From Paragonimus westermani (taxonomy: Eukaryota > Platyhelminthes > Trematoda > Plagiorchiida > Troglotrematidae): 64,000 nt of DNA. The notes beneath the pieces are model-generated. The model made no database searches and had not been told where the DNA came from. It saw nothing but the letters and a program-made list of their open reading frames with translations. The stretch is from contig QNGE01003497.1 in NCBI GenBank assembly GCA_008508345.1, positions 18,837 to 82,836 of the forward strand. Reading direction: 5' to 3'. This document shows, one piece after another, positions 50,000-61,358 of this stretch. Every line of letters starts with the position of its first letter. Position 1 is the first letter of the stretch. The position numbers and the translations under genes were made by a program.

Positions 50000-51168
50000 A
50001 ATAGTGCGGGCGTATTGGTTTGGCAGCGTGGCGTTGGTCGCCCGTGCGTACTAGTCATCCCAAGACAACTGAGGAGGAAGGTGGTGGCAGACTTTCATGA
50101 AATGGCACACACTGGAAGCACTAGGATGTACGATCTGTTGAGACAAAGAGCATATTTGCTGAAGATGAAAGAGGATGTGACAACTTACGTGCTTGCATGC
50201 TAACAATGTCAGTTACTGAAAGGCAACCATCGGGGAGCCCATTAGCCCTTACAGCCAATACCAGTCTCCGAAATCGGTGAACTGTGGTCTATGGATCTTA
50301 TGGGCCCATTTCCACTGAGCGCCCGCGGTATCTAGTACGTTCTGTTCATGACAGAACACTTTGCCCGTTAGAACGAAGCGACTGGCGTTCCGGATCAGAA
50401 AGCATTTACGGTGGGAGAGATGGTGATGAAACGCGTCGTAGCAACCACGGTTTACCAAAGGCGATCTTGACGGATAAGGGACCATGCTTCGGAAGCGAGG
50501 AGTTTCGAACACGTATGCAACAACTGAGAAACAGGAGCATTTGAACAACGCCATATCACTCACAAACAAATGGCCTCATTGAACGTAACAACCGAACGGT
50601 CAAAGAAGGGTTATCAGCCAGAGGAAGAGACTGGAAGTCTGCGTTGTCACTAGTGTTGTTGGCCTATCGGGCGTCTGTGCAGGCGAGCACGGAGAAATCT
50701 CCATTCCAATTGATGTATGGTAGAACCCCCCGAATTTCGGTGGATCAGGACATTGAGGTATAGCCAGAGTGCATCGACTTCACTAAAGAATTGGTTGCCG
50801 AAATAAAAGAGTCAAACAAAATCTGAGAGCACCGCAAGAACGCACAAAGGAGCAATCCGCAAGGCAACGGTTTGGCAAGAGTACAATGTTCAATTTAGAC
50901 GAACGTGTAAGATGTCGAACTCATCGGACCACGGGTGCCAGCTGGCCGGGATCAAGAAAACGTTTGCCTAATTGGAAAGGTCCGCATTTGGGAATATCCA
51001 GACGGGCCCAGTATACGTGATCAAGAGGAACTGCGCGAAAAACGAGTGAACGCCAGGGAGTTAGCAACCAGTCACGAGATGCCAGTGAGACGAACCAGAA
51101 GATCAATAATCCGGGAGGAAACACCACGCCGAACGGAGTGGATTCGTCGACAAATGCAACGGACCTGA
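50000..51168 (+). pseudogene. Integrase of the gypsy element
   Basis: The zinc-binding H-H-C-C region reads HEMAHTGSTRMYDLLRQRAY and then VTTYVLAC with a stop and QC, at about 50,095-50,212. The catalytic core follows: MDLMGPFP near 50,290, ILTDKGPCFGSEEF near 50,465 and TNGLIERNNRTVKEGL near 50,570, which supply the D, D and E positions. The region to about 50,750 (YRASVQASTEKSPFQLMYGR) is typical of the C-terminal side. The last open part, 50,935-51,168, is a basic tail. Stops and frame changes make it inactive. Confidence 0.88.
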
Positions 51169-51176
51169 GGAACTTC

Positions 51177-51190
51177 AGAAGGGGGAGAAG
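51177..51190 (+). promoter_or_regulatory. Polypurine tract before the 3' LTR
   Basis: The purine-only stretch AGAAGGGGGAGAAG lies immediately before the TGTTG start of the 3' LTR. In LTR elements such a tract primes plus-strand DNA synthesis. Confidence 0.85.
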
Positions 51191-51502
51191 TGTTGTATAG
51201 CAGACAGTTTCGTGGTGAGTAGTATACGATTCACAAGTAGTACACTGCCTGCGGACGACATTCAGGAACAACAGGACGAGGCTCGAACAGGACGAACGAG
51301 AAGAGGCTACCGAAATAGTGTGTACATGCTGTGTGAGAACTATCACGAAGGCGGATGACAATGTGCTTTGCCCAATGTATGTGAGCGCATGTCTGTCAAG
51401 CAAATGAATGCACGTGTTTGTGGTTTAGCTTTCGACATGACCTGTACGGATGTTCGGGCAAAATACCAACTTGCTGGCCAAGCGTCGTTTGCGAACACAA
51501 CA
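51191..51502 (+). repeat. Complete 3' LTR (312 bp)
   Basis: It starts TGTTG and ends CAACA, the short inverted ends usual for LTRs, directly after the polypurine tract. Its last ~30 bases match the 5' remnant at 47,282. Confidence 0.85.
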
Positions 51503-52157
51503 CTGGATCCATTCGGCACTTTATGATGCGGTGGTCATTTCCACTAGGTTCTTCTAGCTAGGTCGTTGTTCATACTGTAATCCTCGAACTGATTCAACGA
51601 TCATCAACAATACTACCATGTTGTGATGTAAAAATTTTGAGAGCTGCAACAGGGTTACATTGGAGCAACCAAATTGACTGACGCTAATCTGAACAAATGT
51701 GCATGGGCACGGCGGGAATCTAAGAGTTAGAAAAATTGCGCAAGACTTCCTGAGAATGGACCTGATAGGAGTGGAATCAATAGGTGCGAAATGAGGGCTC
51801 TGCGAGCTGCACTAGTTAGATGGTGGGATCTGATTTACGAAATTTACTTCAATCGGATTCTTCGAACCATGTCCACTTGTCCAGCTCGACGCGTGCAAGA
51901 ACAGGCAGGGATGAAAAAGCAATATATCTAACCATTGTCGACGTCTCACAGCAACATTTGGACTGGTGTAGCGATCAATAGCTCCCTCAAACTGTGTTCT
52001 CCAGATCACATCCGATGTTCGATGGCGCAATTACGGGCAACGTTGGTGAAGGCAAGCTGGGAAAACTGAGTGCAGATCAACGGTGAAATGTGATGCAGTG
52101 TATTGACATGGAAACAAATAACTAAACGTGTGCTGTGTGTGTACCTAAAGCTGCATA
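51503..52157 (+). repeat. Tandem-array unit, right of the gypsy element
   Basis: Array sequence resumes at an earlier point of the unit than where it stopped on the left, and includes its own ACCAAATTGACTG block near 51,668. Confidence 0.8.
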
Positions 52158-53568
52158 CATTTGACCATCATCGGATTTCTTTTCGATGTGCAAACACGAA
52201 TGCAACATTCGGATGCAATCTCACCCATTCCTTTTTCCAAATACGTATGCCCGATTTCTGCCGTAATTGAGCGATTCACTCAAACAGCACAATCGACCGG
52301 TTTGCACACTTCATCCCGTGACCACGGTCGCGCAGAACACATGGTCTGCCATAACTGGCCATCCGTTTTTTTCAATGAATACAGACTGTCGCCTCATACT
52401 ATTCCCACTACTAAGCATTTGCAGCATATATCGGAATGTCCGCGTGAGGCATACGGTCTGGATGTGGGAAGCATCACTTGACGGCAGATTGACATGCAAC
52501 GACAATTGTCACATGATTGAATTGGGAAACGACTTTTACACCGAATAGAGCATTCTTGGACTAGGGGTGTGTGAAAATGAGTGCAACGTTTGAAAGTACC
52601 GTTACGGCGTTTGAGTCGTGTATCGGTTCACAAAATGAACAAAATTCTGTGTATCCCGAATTTGGGGTTTCACCAAACGTGCAGTTCTGCATCTGCCTCA
52701 TCACTTCGCCAATTCACTCCGCCCATGTCCAGGTTGCATGACATTCCTACAAGAATCAACTGTGTGTACACCAGCGTTTGAGGCCATTTTTTGTTTTCAT
52801 TCAGTTCTGTACAGTTATCAGGCACACGGTATCCATTCGAAACATTATTGTCTCGGGCCCGCCCACGAAGTTCTCTTTTTAAATGCGCATGTCGTATTTG
52901 AGATAATGCTCGGACTGGTTAAATAAATATCAAGAACAATTTCACGTTGTGATGCACACATGTTGAGAACATCATACAAGGGTGAAAGTAAGTCAACCAA
53001 ATTGGCTGGCTCAGTTTCGATCGAGTGTGCGTTGGCATGAAGAGAAGCGAATGGTTCGCTCAATTCCGCACGATTGCCAGCAAGAAGACAGGATGCACGT
53101 GGGATTATCGGCTGGCAAATGAAAGTTCTGCTAGTCACTGTGGCCGGAAGCTGGAATGTAATGTGCACAGAACTTTCTCATTTTTCCAACTCGAGGCGTG
53201 TAAGAACAGGCAGAACTGAATGAGAGAGATGAGAGTTGCCAAAATCTCAGAGCAACGTGTGAATTCGAGTAGCGGTTGAGTTACTCCCTATCCTTCGTTC
53301 TCCAAATGACATCAAAGTTTATATGTCGCAATCACGAGCCACGTTAAAACAGACGGGCTAGAAGGTGTGAGCGCAAAACATTGGTAATATACAATGCAGT
53401 ACATTTGGCATTGGGAAGAAATAACTCACGGTTTGCCGTCGGTGTGGCTGCAGATTGAACGTGATCATGTATGTGTGTGAGCAACTGCTCGTGCAGTCTG
53501 ATATATAATTAATCGTGAGTCGGAATGACATCGGATTCACATACTTGTCCTAACCGGTGCATGTCACA
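52158..53568 (+). repeat. Tandem-array unit with a ~310-bp insertion
   Basis: 1,411 bp between anchors. The unit is normal up to about 52,367 and resumes at about 52,678 with TGCAGTTCTGCATCTGCCTC. The sequence between is absent from other units. Confidence 0.8.
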
Positions 53569-54686
53569 CATTTGGCCATTTCTTCTCGATGTGCCAACAT
53601 GAATGCATCATTCGGATGCAATCTCACTTATTCCTTTCTCCAAATACGTATGCCCGATTTCTGCCGTAATTGAGCGCTTCACTCAAACATCACTGTCGAT
53701 CGGTTTGCACACTTCGTCCCGTGACTGTGGTCTCGCGGAACACTCGGTCAGCCATAACTGGCTATCGGTTCTTGCAGTTCTGCACCTGCCTCATCACTTC
53801 GCCAATTCACTTGGTTCATGTCCATGTAGCATGTCTGTTCGACACGAGTCAAATGTGTGTACAGTGTTTCTCAAGACATCCTTTGGTTGTTCTGAATTCG
53901 CTCTCTGCTATCCGACCTTCTCGGTATATCTGACGAATTGTATCCTCTCACCAGCCTCATCAAACCTCTACATATCTGCGTACAACGCACATGAAGCCAT
54001 AAACGGAGAGACTGAATAGCCATGCGGAACCTCATCATGTTTTGATGAAGGCACTTGAAGAACAGCAGATATCGTAATATTAGTCCAACCAAATTGACTG
54101 GCGCAGTTTCGAACATATGCGCATGAACACGGCGAGAAACTAACGCTTGGCTCAATTGTGCATGAGTACCGGCGAAAGATATGATGCACGTGTGATTATT
54201 TGCTCTGAGCTTAAAGTTCTGCTAGTCGCTGAAGCCTGATGGTGCAATGTAATCTGGAAATAGATTTCAGTCAGCCCGCGAAAGGCAGTCTCATATCTCC
54301 AGCTGGGAGCATGCGAGAACGGAAAACTGCAGAGGCGATAGATCTACTCGTTGGCTTTGTCTCAGAGCGACGGTCGGACTTGATTAGCATTCAAAATCCT
54401 TCTGTCAACTCCTTTGTCTAAATCATTCGGAAACTTCTGTGGCGCAATCACGGGCCACGATGTGAATGGCAAGCTGGAAAATTCTGAGCGCAAATCATTG
54501 GTAACATACGATGCAGTGTATTTGGCATGGGAACATATAACTTACTGTTCGTCGTGTGCGTGTCTGCAGATTGAACGTGATGATGTACACGTGAGAGCAA
54601 CTGCTCATGCAGTCTGATATGTAATTGATCGTGAGTCGAAATGTCCTCGGTTTCGCATGCGCGCCCTGACCTGTGAATATCACATA
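53569..54686 (+). repeat. Tandem-array unit
   Basis: 1,118 bp between anchors, with the CCAAATTGACTGGCGCAG block near 54,088. Confidence 0.85.
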
Positions 54687-54998
54687 CATTTGGCCATCAT
54701 CGGATTCCTCCTCGATGTGCCAACATGAATGCAACAATTGGATGCAGTCTCACTCATCCCTATTTATAGAAACATATGCCTGATTTTTGCCATAACTGAG
54801 CGCTTCACTCAATCATCACAATTAATCGATTCGCACACTTCCTTCCGTGACCATGGTCTCGAGGAACACTCGGTCTGCCATAACCGGCTATCGGCCCTTG
54901 CACTTCTGCACCTGCATCATCACTTTGTCAATTCACTACGCTCATGTCTATGCTGCTTGTCATTTCGACAACAATAAACTGTTTGTACACCGAAACTC
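54687..54998 (+). repeat. Tandem-array unit, left part before the composite insert
   Basis: It begins at the anchor and breaks off near TTTGTACACCG, where the BEL fragment begins. The continuation is found at about 58,832. Confidence 0.8.
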
Positions 54999-55007
54999 GA
55001 AGCGCAC

Positions 55008-56145
55008 GTGGAAATTCTCGAACTCATCGGTTGTCTATCAACACCATTATCACGCGATATATCCGATTGCGGTTGGTTCAACGGTCTATCTTTGGAGCAG
55101 CGCAAGGTTATGCTGGAGAACACTGGATGTTGCTTTGGTTGCCCAAAAGCGAACCGTGTGACCAAGTCTTGTAGAATACAGGTACGATGTGCGGTACCGG
55201 GTTGTGGTCGACGACACCATAAGTTGGTTCATGCGGATAAGCCCGAACAGGTTAGGGAGGAGGCGACGGTCATTCTTGTGCGGTGCTACGTCCAATGTAA
55301 ACGGCGTGTGTTTAGGATTAGTCCCGACACTATTGCTTGATGAATCTATCACGAGAACAATTGGTTCGCAGAGACAGCCCTGCCAGATGATGTTCCCTAC
55401 TCTACACGGAACTTCTACAACATCATGCAATAAGGTATCGATTGAGTTGCGATCGTTGGATCAGGAGCATTCCATCACAGCTGATTCAGTTTATACGGTG
55501 GAAAAGCTGCCAGTGAGTCAGGATGACGTTGTGCATCAATCGGTAATAGATGGATGAGTTCACCCAATTGATGTTTACATTAGAAAGTCCACTAGAACCG
55601 GCGTGGGGATTTTGATAAAATGCGATGTTCCTAAAGCACAGTGGGTGTTGGAGCAGGGACTGGACAGCATCAATGAGCCTAATGCGAGTAAGACCAATTC
55701 CGGCTGGAGCCCCCAAGGTCCATGTCGCACCGAAGCCCGGAATAACCACTGTGTAAGCCTAATTGGAGTATGTCCGGTGTCGTTAGATGATTGGATACGA
55801 TGGATGTATGAGTTGGATTACACTGACGGATGCATGTCGGAGAACGGGGAGCCTTCCGTGAAGTACAAGCGTGCACTGGATATGACTGATAGCAGTGTGA
55901 TGCTCAGGCATAGTCACTTTGCGATAGGTTTGTCGTGGAGACACAAGAGATGGGTATTGCACAACAATAAGGAGATAAAGGCAGCCGTTCTGTCGTCGAA
56001 GCCGATGAAGTTCCTTTTTCGTGAGTTAACTCCAATACGTAACGCTTCACTACGGACAGGTTCTGCAGTAGTGTTGCAATCTCTACAGGACACATCCACG
56101 ACCTTACTTCTGCTTCACAGTGTAGACGTGTGCCTCCAGAATTAA
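55008..56145 (+). pseudogene. BEL/Pao Gag-end, protease and RT-linker region
   Basis: A Cys/His knuckle region typical of BEL/Pao comes first: MLENTGCCFGCPKANRVTKS, then VRCAVPGCGRRHHKLVHADK. After a frame change a protease-like stretch follows near 55,310 with VPTLLLDESI, where family members carry Leu-Leu-Asp-x-Gly. The catalytic Asp is kept but the Gly is replaced. After a stop, 55,603-56,145 encodes the linker GILIKCDVPKAQWVLEQGLD, SGWSPQGPCRTE and SHFAIGLSWRH, a known BEL/Pao arrangement leading into the reverse transcriptase. The reverse transcriptase itself does not follow. Confidence 0.82.
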
Positions 56146-56149
56146 ATCC

Positions 56150-57184
56150 AGTCGACGTGGCGTCTGAGGGAGGGTCGCAGGCCTTGTTCAAGGAGATGTA
56201 TCTCTAGTTACGGAGTCCCAGCTCAGAACAACAGCTCAGAAGAATAATAGCAGAAAATGACAACCTTGTGCTCGTTAAAGGAAGACCCCAAAATTAGGCG
56301 CACTCGTTAGTCACCACGAAATCTGACCTTAATTTCATACTGGACCAGCTGGTACAAAGTTACTCTAGTTGGGCTAAGTTACTTCGGGCAATTGCTTCGT
56401 TATCTCCTTACGTTAACTGTGTTCGTGGTGATATCTGCTGGACAAAGCACGTCAGTCAGAGTAGGAACCCTTCGTACGTGCGAAGTCAATGCCTTTTGTA
56501 TCCAACTAGTAAAGCTCGTACAAGAGCGCTAGTTCTCCAAGGAACTCAGGGTCCTGGGATCGTCCACCGTAAATCCCCGTAAGGGGAGTAGACTTTAAAG
56601 ATTGCTGCCAGCGTTGATAGATGAAGCGCTGCATCTTGGTGGTAGAATCCGACCAGACAATGGAGACGGTGTGAAGCTGGTGATTATTCCTAGTCACGGT
56701 TGTGTCACAAGTTTTTGATACGTTACTGTCACGAATCCAAAGGGCATAAAGGTGCCTTCCACGTACTTGCCGGCATCAGAAGAGGCTTCTGAATTCCGAA
56801 ATGTATGACGGCCGATGACCGAGTGTTTAGTGAGTGCTGTCACTGTAAACGTTTTCATGCTGAGCAGTGCACTCGAACAATGGCGTTAATTCCGTCGAGG
56901 ATTGCATCGACGGACGGTTACTCATTCAGGTACTGTGGGGTGAATTATTTCGGCCTGTTCAAGGTGCCTATAGGAAGAAGCGAGCTCAGACGGTATGGCT
57001 GCATATTAACCTGATCACAGACACGGATCATTCACATCAACGTGGCTCACTCCACGTGTACGGACTCTTTACTCTTGACTCTGGTGCGACTTTTGTGAAT
57101 GCGAGGCAAGCCGGGAGCCATTCACAGTGGCAACGATTCCAAAATTGTTGGAACAGACTTGAAGCGTTGTTTCCAGATGGCTAA
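56150..57184 (+). pseudogene. BEL/Pao integrase region
   Basis: Decayed sequence with stops from 56,150 leads to the zinc-binding part (CCHCKRFHAEQCTRTMALIP) near 56,838. The catalytic core follows, with YCGVNYFGLFKVPIGRSELR near 56,935 and a later LDSGATFVNARQAGS segment near 57,075, where family members have the second Asp motif. At the first catalytic position, usually Gly-Val-Asp-Tyr, this copy has Asn. Together with frameshifts this makes it inactive. Confidence 0.78.
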
Positions 57185-57368
57185 GGTGTGCTTGATGTGG
57201 AAAAGTAGCTCTTCACGTTGTCCATTTGTTGTGCAGGCACTTTCTTTCTTTGGGTTCTGAGGATTTCCACATTCGAGCTGAGAGACTCAATTTTTATGCA
57301 CATTGATTCGATTAGTACCGTATTAAATCCAGTTATCACGAGCGCCTTCTCGTTGACCATTCCGAGGT

Positions 57369-58250
57369 TTGTTCGTCAATATGATTAGGTTGTTGCCTGT
57401 TGGCATGAAGCCGAAAGTGCAATCGTGTGAATCAACCATTGATGATTTTGACATCGTCACTGGCGTGAAGCAGGGTTGTGTTCTATCCCCAGCCCTATTC
57501 AGCTTATATTTGACTACTATGGTAACAGTTGCTTTTCAGAACTCTGAAGGGGATGGTGTTGAGATGGAGTACCAGAAAGCACGGACGTCTTTGAAGGCGT
57601 GTCTGGAAGAATCACAGCCTGAATATGGCCACGAAATTGTGTGTCTTACTCTCGATGGTGCTGTCTATACTGCTGTACGGCAGTGAGACGTGGACATTGT
57701 ATTAGCGGAACGTGACCTGGTTGAGCCGCTTCCATGTTACGTGTCTGAGGCGCATCTTGAGTATTCGGTAGTTGGACAGGATCCCAAACACTTAGGTACT
57801 GAGGCGAACTGAAATTGACAGCATGGAAGCCACATTGATTCGTAACCAGCTCCGTTTGCTCTGTCACGTTCGCCGGATGGGTGATGAGCGTATCTCGGGG
57901 CAGTTATTGTATGGACAAGTGAAGTCAGGTAAGCGAAATCCCGGTGGCCAGAAGCGGACGTACCAGGATGTTGTGCAGGTAAGTCGTTCACGTTGTGACA
58001 CTGATGTTAGACGTTGATAAGATACGGCGTTAAACCGGACGGTCTCGAGAAATACAGTTTGAGCGGGTGTCCGAAAGATCAACGAGCAATTGATGCGCGG
58101 TCACGATTGGAAACGTGCGGTACGAAAGGGAACCATCGGTGCAAACGTCCGCGGTGGCTTGACTATTTGGTGTTGCGATGTGTGCAGCCGCAAATGCACT
58201 GGCAGTCTGTGATTAGCAGGAAACCAACCTACACATAGTACACCGTCGAA
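57369..58250 (+). mobile_element. RTE-type LINE fragment
   Basis: From 57,369 the reading frame contains STIDDFDIVTGVKQGCVLSP and ALFSLYLTTM, the GVKQGC block of RTE reverse transcriptases. Soon after comes LLYGSETWTLY, near 57,675, and then a C-terminal part with RNQLRLLCHVRRMGDERISG and KSGKRNPGGQKRTYQDV near 57,840-57,970. The YADD region between these is deleted, and stops are present. It lies directly beside the BEL fragment in the same insert. A second RTE remnant in the opposite orientation lies at 34.7-36.7 kb, and the two share the same motif order. Confidence 0.78.
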
Positions 58251-58380
58251 GAAGAGGCGACGAGTACGTCAGGCTCAGGTAGGTAATATCGCACTCGTGT
58301 TAACGACTGCATCGACCAACAGCCTGGTCGTTGACAAATAATCCGCTCCCGTATCCAGAAAGTTGGGTGTTTGAGGTGTT

Positions 58381-58599
58381 CTATCCATTCTTTTCTTCGG
58401 CTTTGTTGGTATAGCGTATGATGAATGGTCCTTCTGGCTTTCCGTAGTTCACTGAGAATTTTGCCTTTCATCATTATCTTTTCTGGGATGCACCAACCTG
58501 CACCCTCATACTGCAAGGCTTCTTGTATAACACTCCACAAATCTTTCTTCTCAGTTTAGATCTCGCCATTGCAGCCTCTTTCTGTTCGGTTTCCGAGAA
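58381..58599 (+). repeat. Short dispersed repeat R, copy 1
   Basis: It starts CTATCCATTCTTTTCTTCG and ends GTTTCCGAGA. It aligns over its length, at roughly three bases in four by eye, with 63,768-63,985. The minus strand is open across it (58,229-58,540), so it may be part of a LINE coding sequence or tail. Its class is unknown. Confidence 0.75.
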
Positions 58600-58831
58600 A
58601 AGTTTTCTTCCGTCAACTCTCAATCAACTGGCAAACCAGAATTGGCCGCCTCGACACTGATGACCCAAAAACACAAATCCCGGTGTTATCCCCCCGAGTT
58701 TAAACCGGATATGTTCTGTGTATGTGCAACAGCAAGTGATGCGGCGCAAGTAAATTGCGGCGGTATCAGGCGCAGGAGTACTGTGGCTTCTTTCACAGTG
58801 ACAGGCTGATCTACTTTGATTGTGATCAACC
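58600..58831. other. Right end of the composite insert, unassigned
   Basis: No recognised motif. The sequence ends where array sequence resumes with CCGGTGTTCAGGGCATTG. Confidence 0.4.
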
Positions 58832-59184
58832 GTGTGAAACCCGGTGTTCAGGGCATTGTTTCGTCCATAATCAGTTTATTGGCAGCTATCCGAAATACTG
58901 CATATAAGCGACAAGGAATCTCCTCGCTCGTACCTCCCACCACCTTTTCGCACTCGGTTGGAAATGTTGAGGAGGAAATTCTGAATGCGAATCATTGGTA
59001 TCATACGAGACAGTGCGTTGGCATGGGAAAAATAATTCATTGTTTGTCGTCTATGTGGCTGCAGAGTGAACTTGGTCTTGTGCATGTAAGAGGAATTAAT
59101 CACGCAGTCTGATACATATTTCATCGTTCTTCACAGATGCATCTACGGATTGGCATGCCCGTCAAGGAAAGTGCATGTTGCATA
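58832..59184 (+). repeat. Tandem-array unit with internal deletion
   Basis: It resumes in the middle of the unit (GTGTTCAGGGCATTGTTTC) and jumps near 58,970 to the late part (GAATGCGAATCATTGG). The central ACCAAATTGACTG block is missing. Confidence 0.78.
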
Positions 59185-60244
59185 CATATTGCCAACACCG
59201 GTTTTCTTCTTGATGTGCCAACATGAATGCAACATTTGGATACAGTCTCACTCGTTCCTGTCTCTGAATACCTATGCCTGATTCTGGCCATAATTGTGCG
59301 CTCCAATCGGATAGCACATTTGATCTGTTTGCACACATTGTCTCGTGACCGCGGACCACTCGGTCTGCCATTAGTGGCTATCCACACTTGCAGTTCTGCA
59401 CCCGCCTCATCACTTCGACAATTTAATCCGTCTCTTTCCTGGTTGCATCAAAGTTCGACATGAATGAACTGTGTGCATGCCGTTGTCCGAGATTCCGTTC
59501 CGATCATATTGCACTATTTGACAGCTCCCGGCGTACTGGATAATTTCCACGAAAGTATTCCAATCCTTAGCGTACTAGTCACTGCTTCTAAATGCGCACG
59601 TCGCCCTTGAAGTAACCTTCGAGCATATCGGAAAACTATCAAAAACACTATCATGTTGTGATATTCACATGATGAGGAATGCACACACGGTAACATTAGA
59701 CGAACGAAATTGACTGGCGCAGCATCGAACAAATGTGCTTGTGCATGGCGAGGAACTACCGAATCGCATAACTGCACACAATTGCACGCGAGAAGACATG
59801 ACGCAAGTGGGATTATTTGCTGGCAGGTATGTCAGTCTCTAAAGCCGAACGGCAAAGGCGATCTGGAACACCATTCTCGTCGGTGTTCACACGGATGATC
59901 CAACCGTGACCCATGTCTCAAAGAAACAGTTCGTTATGCGCAACATTCTGGATACTCCTGCCAAATCCTCTGTCTGATTCACATAGGACCTTCAGCGACA
60001 ATATCACAAGCCACGATGAAAATGACAGGCTGGAATAGGTGACTGCAGATCATTGGTAACATATGGTGCAGTGCATTTGGCATAAGAACACATAACTCAC
60101 CGTTTGTTGTCTGTGTGGCTGCAGATTAAACATGATCATGTACATGTGAGAGCAACTGGTCATGAAATCTGATACATATTTCATCGTGCCACACAATTTT
60201 CTCTTCGGACTCTCATGTGCGTCCTGACCAGTGCATGTCACATA
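59185..60244 (+). repeat. Tandem-array unit
   Basis: 1,060 bp between anchors, with the GAAATTGACTGGCGCAG block near 59,706. Confidence 0.85.
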
Positions 60245-61358
60245 CATTTGGCCATCATCGGATTCCTCCTCGATGTGCCAACATGAATGCAACAGTTGGA
60301 TGCAATCTCACTCATCCCTATTTATAGAAACATATGCCTGAGTTTTGCCATAATTGAGCGCTTTTTTCAAACAGCACAATCAGTCGGTTTGCACACGTCA
60401 CGCCGTGACGACAGTCTGCCATAATTGGCTATTTTAACATGCCGTTCCGGACCTGCCTCATCACCCTGCCAATTCAGTCCGTGCGTGTCAGGTTTGCATC
60501 GAAATTCTACATGCATATACTGTGTGCACCCCGGTGTTCAAGATTCTGTTTGATCTAATTTCACTTTCTGGTAGCTCTTCGGCATACTGGATAACCTTAC
60601 CTAAATATCCTCTCTTATTTGCGTACCAGATACTGCTTCCAACTGCAGACATCGCCTTTGAATTAGTTGTCGAACAGATCGAATAACTATCGGAAACACT
60701 ATCACATTGTGATGTGCACATGTGGAGAACTGCACACACGGTGGCATTGAGCCAACCAAATTGACTGGCGCAGTTTCGAACAAGTGTGCACTGGCACGGC
60801 GAGAAACTACGGGTTTGATCGATAGCGCAAGATTACTGGCGAGAAGTCATGACGCACGTAGTATTATTTGCTCGCGAATGACAGTTCAGCTAGTCGCTAA
60901 TGCCGAACGATGAGATGTAACCTGCAACAACATTTCCGTCGTTATGCACAGATCCTTTTCACCTATCAGCTAGACTCGTGCAGGAACAGGCAGCGCTGCG
61001 GTGGCGTATGATCCAATCGTTTGGATCCGTTTCGCCGAAACATGGGAAATTCTGCATCATCACATTTGCTCCCGCCAGCGAGGTTTACCCTGCGGCATTG
61101 AAAAAATTGAGGCGCACTTGCTGATCTACATGGAAATGGCGAACAGAAAACTATGAGCGCGAATCATTGGTTACATGTGATGCAGTGTATTTGGCATAAG
61201 AACATATAACTCACTGTTTGTTGTCTGTGTGGCTGCAGATTGAACGTGATCTTGTACATGTGAGAGCGACTGATCACGCAGTCTGATACATATTTCATCG
61301 TGCTTCACAATTTCATGTTTGGATTTGCATGGTCGTCATGACCAGTGCATGTTGCATA
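60245..61358 (+). repeat. Tandem-array unit
   Basis: 1,114 bp between anchors, with the ACCAAATTGACTGGCGCAG block near 60,756. Confidence 0.85.

Larger units (their letters stand above)
47282..51502 (+). mobile_element. Degenerate Ty3/gypsy LTR retrotransposon
   Basis: The element has a 5' LTR tail, gag, protease, reverse transcriptase/RNase H, integrase, a polypurine tract and a complete 3' LTR, in the standard gypsy order with integrase last. Stops and frameshifts divide every domain. The 5' LTR keeps only about 30 bp, so most of it was lost by deletion or recombination. It interrupts the tandem array. The family order identifies it as Ty3/gypsy; the clade is not determined. Confidence 0.92.
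55008..57184 (+). mobile_element. BEL/Pao retrotransposon fragment
   Basis: The fragment has a Cys/His region, a protease-like region, the linker leading to reverse transcriptase, and then integrase sequence. The reverse-transcriptase and RNase H core expected between them is missing. No LTRs were identified at its ends. It is therefore an internally deleted fragment, and it lies in the block that interrupts the tandem array. Confidence 0.82.

Noticed and set aside
51191..52157. A second, longer LTR extending into the right flank
   Set aside because: The TG to CA ends define 312 bp, and the sequence after 51,502 aligns with array units instead.
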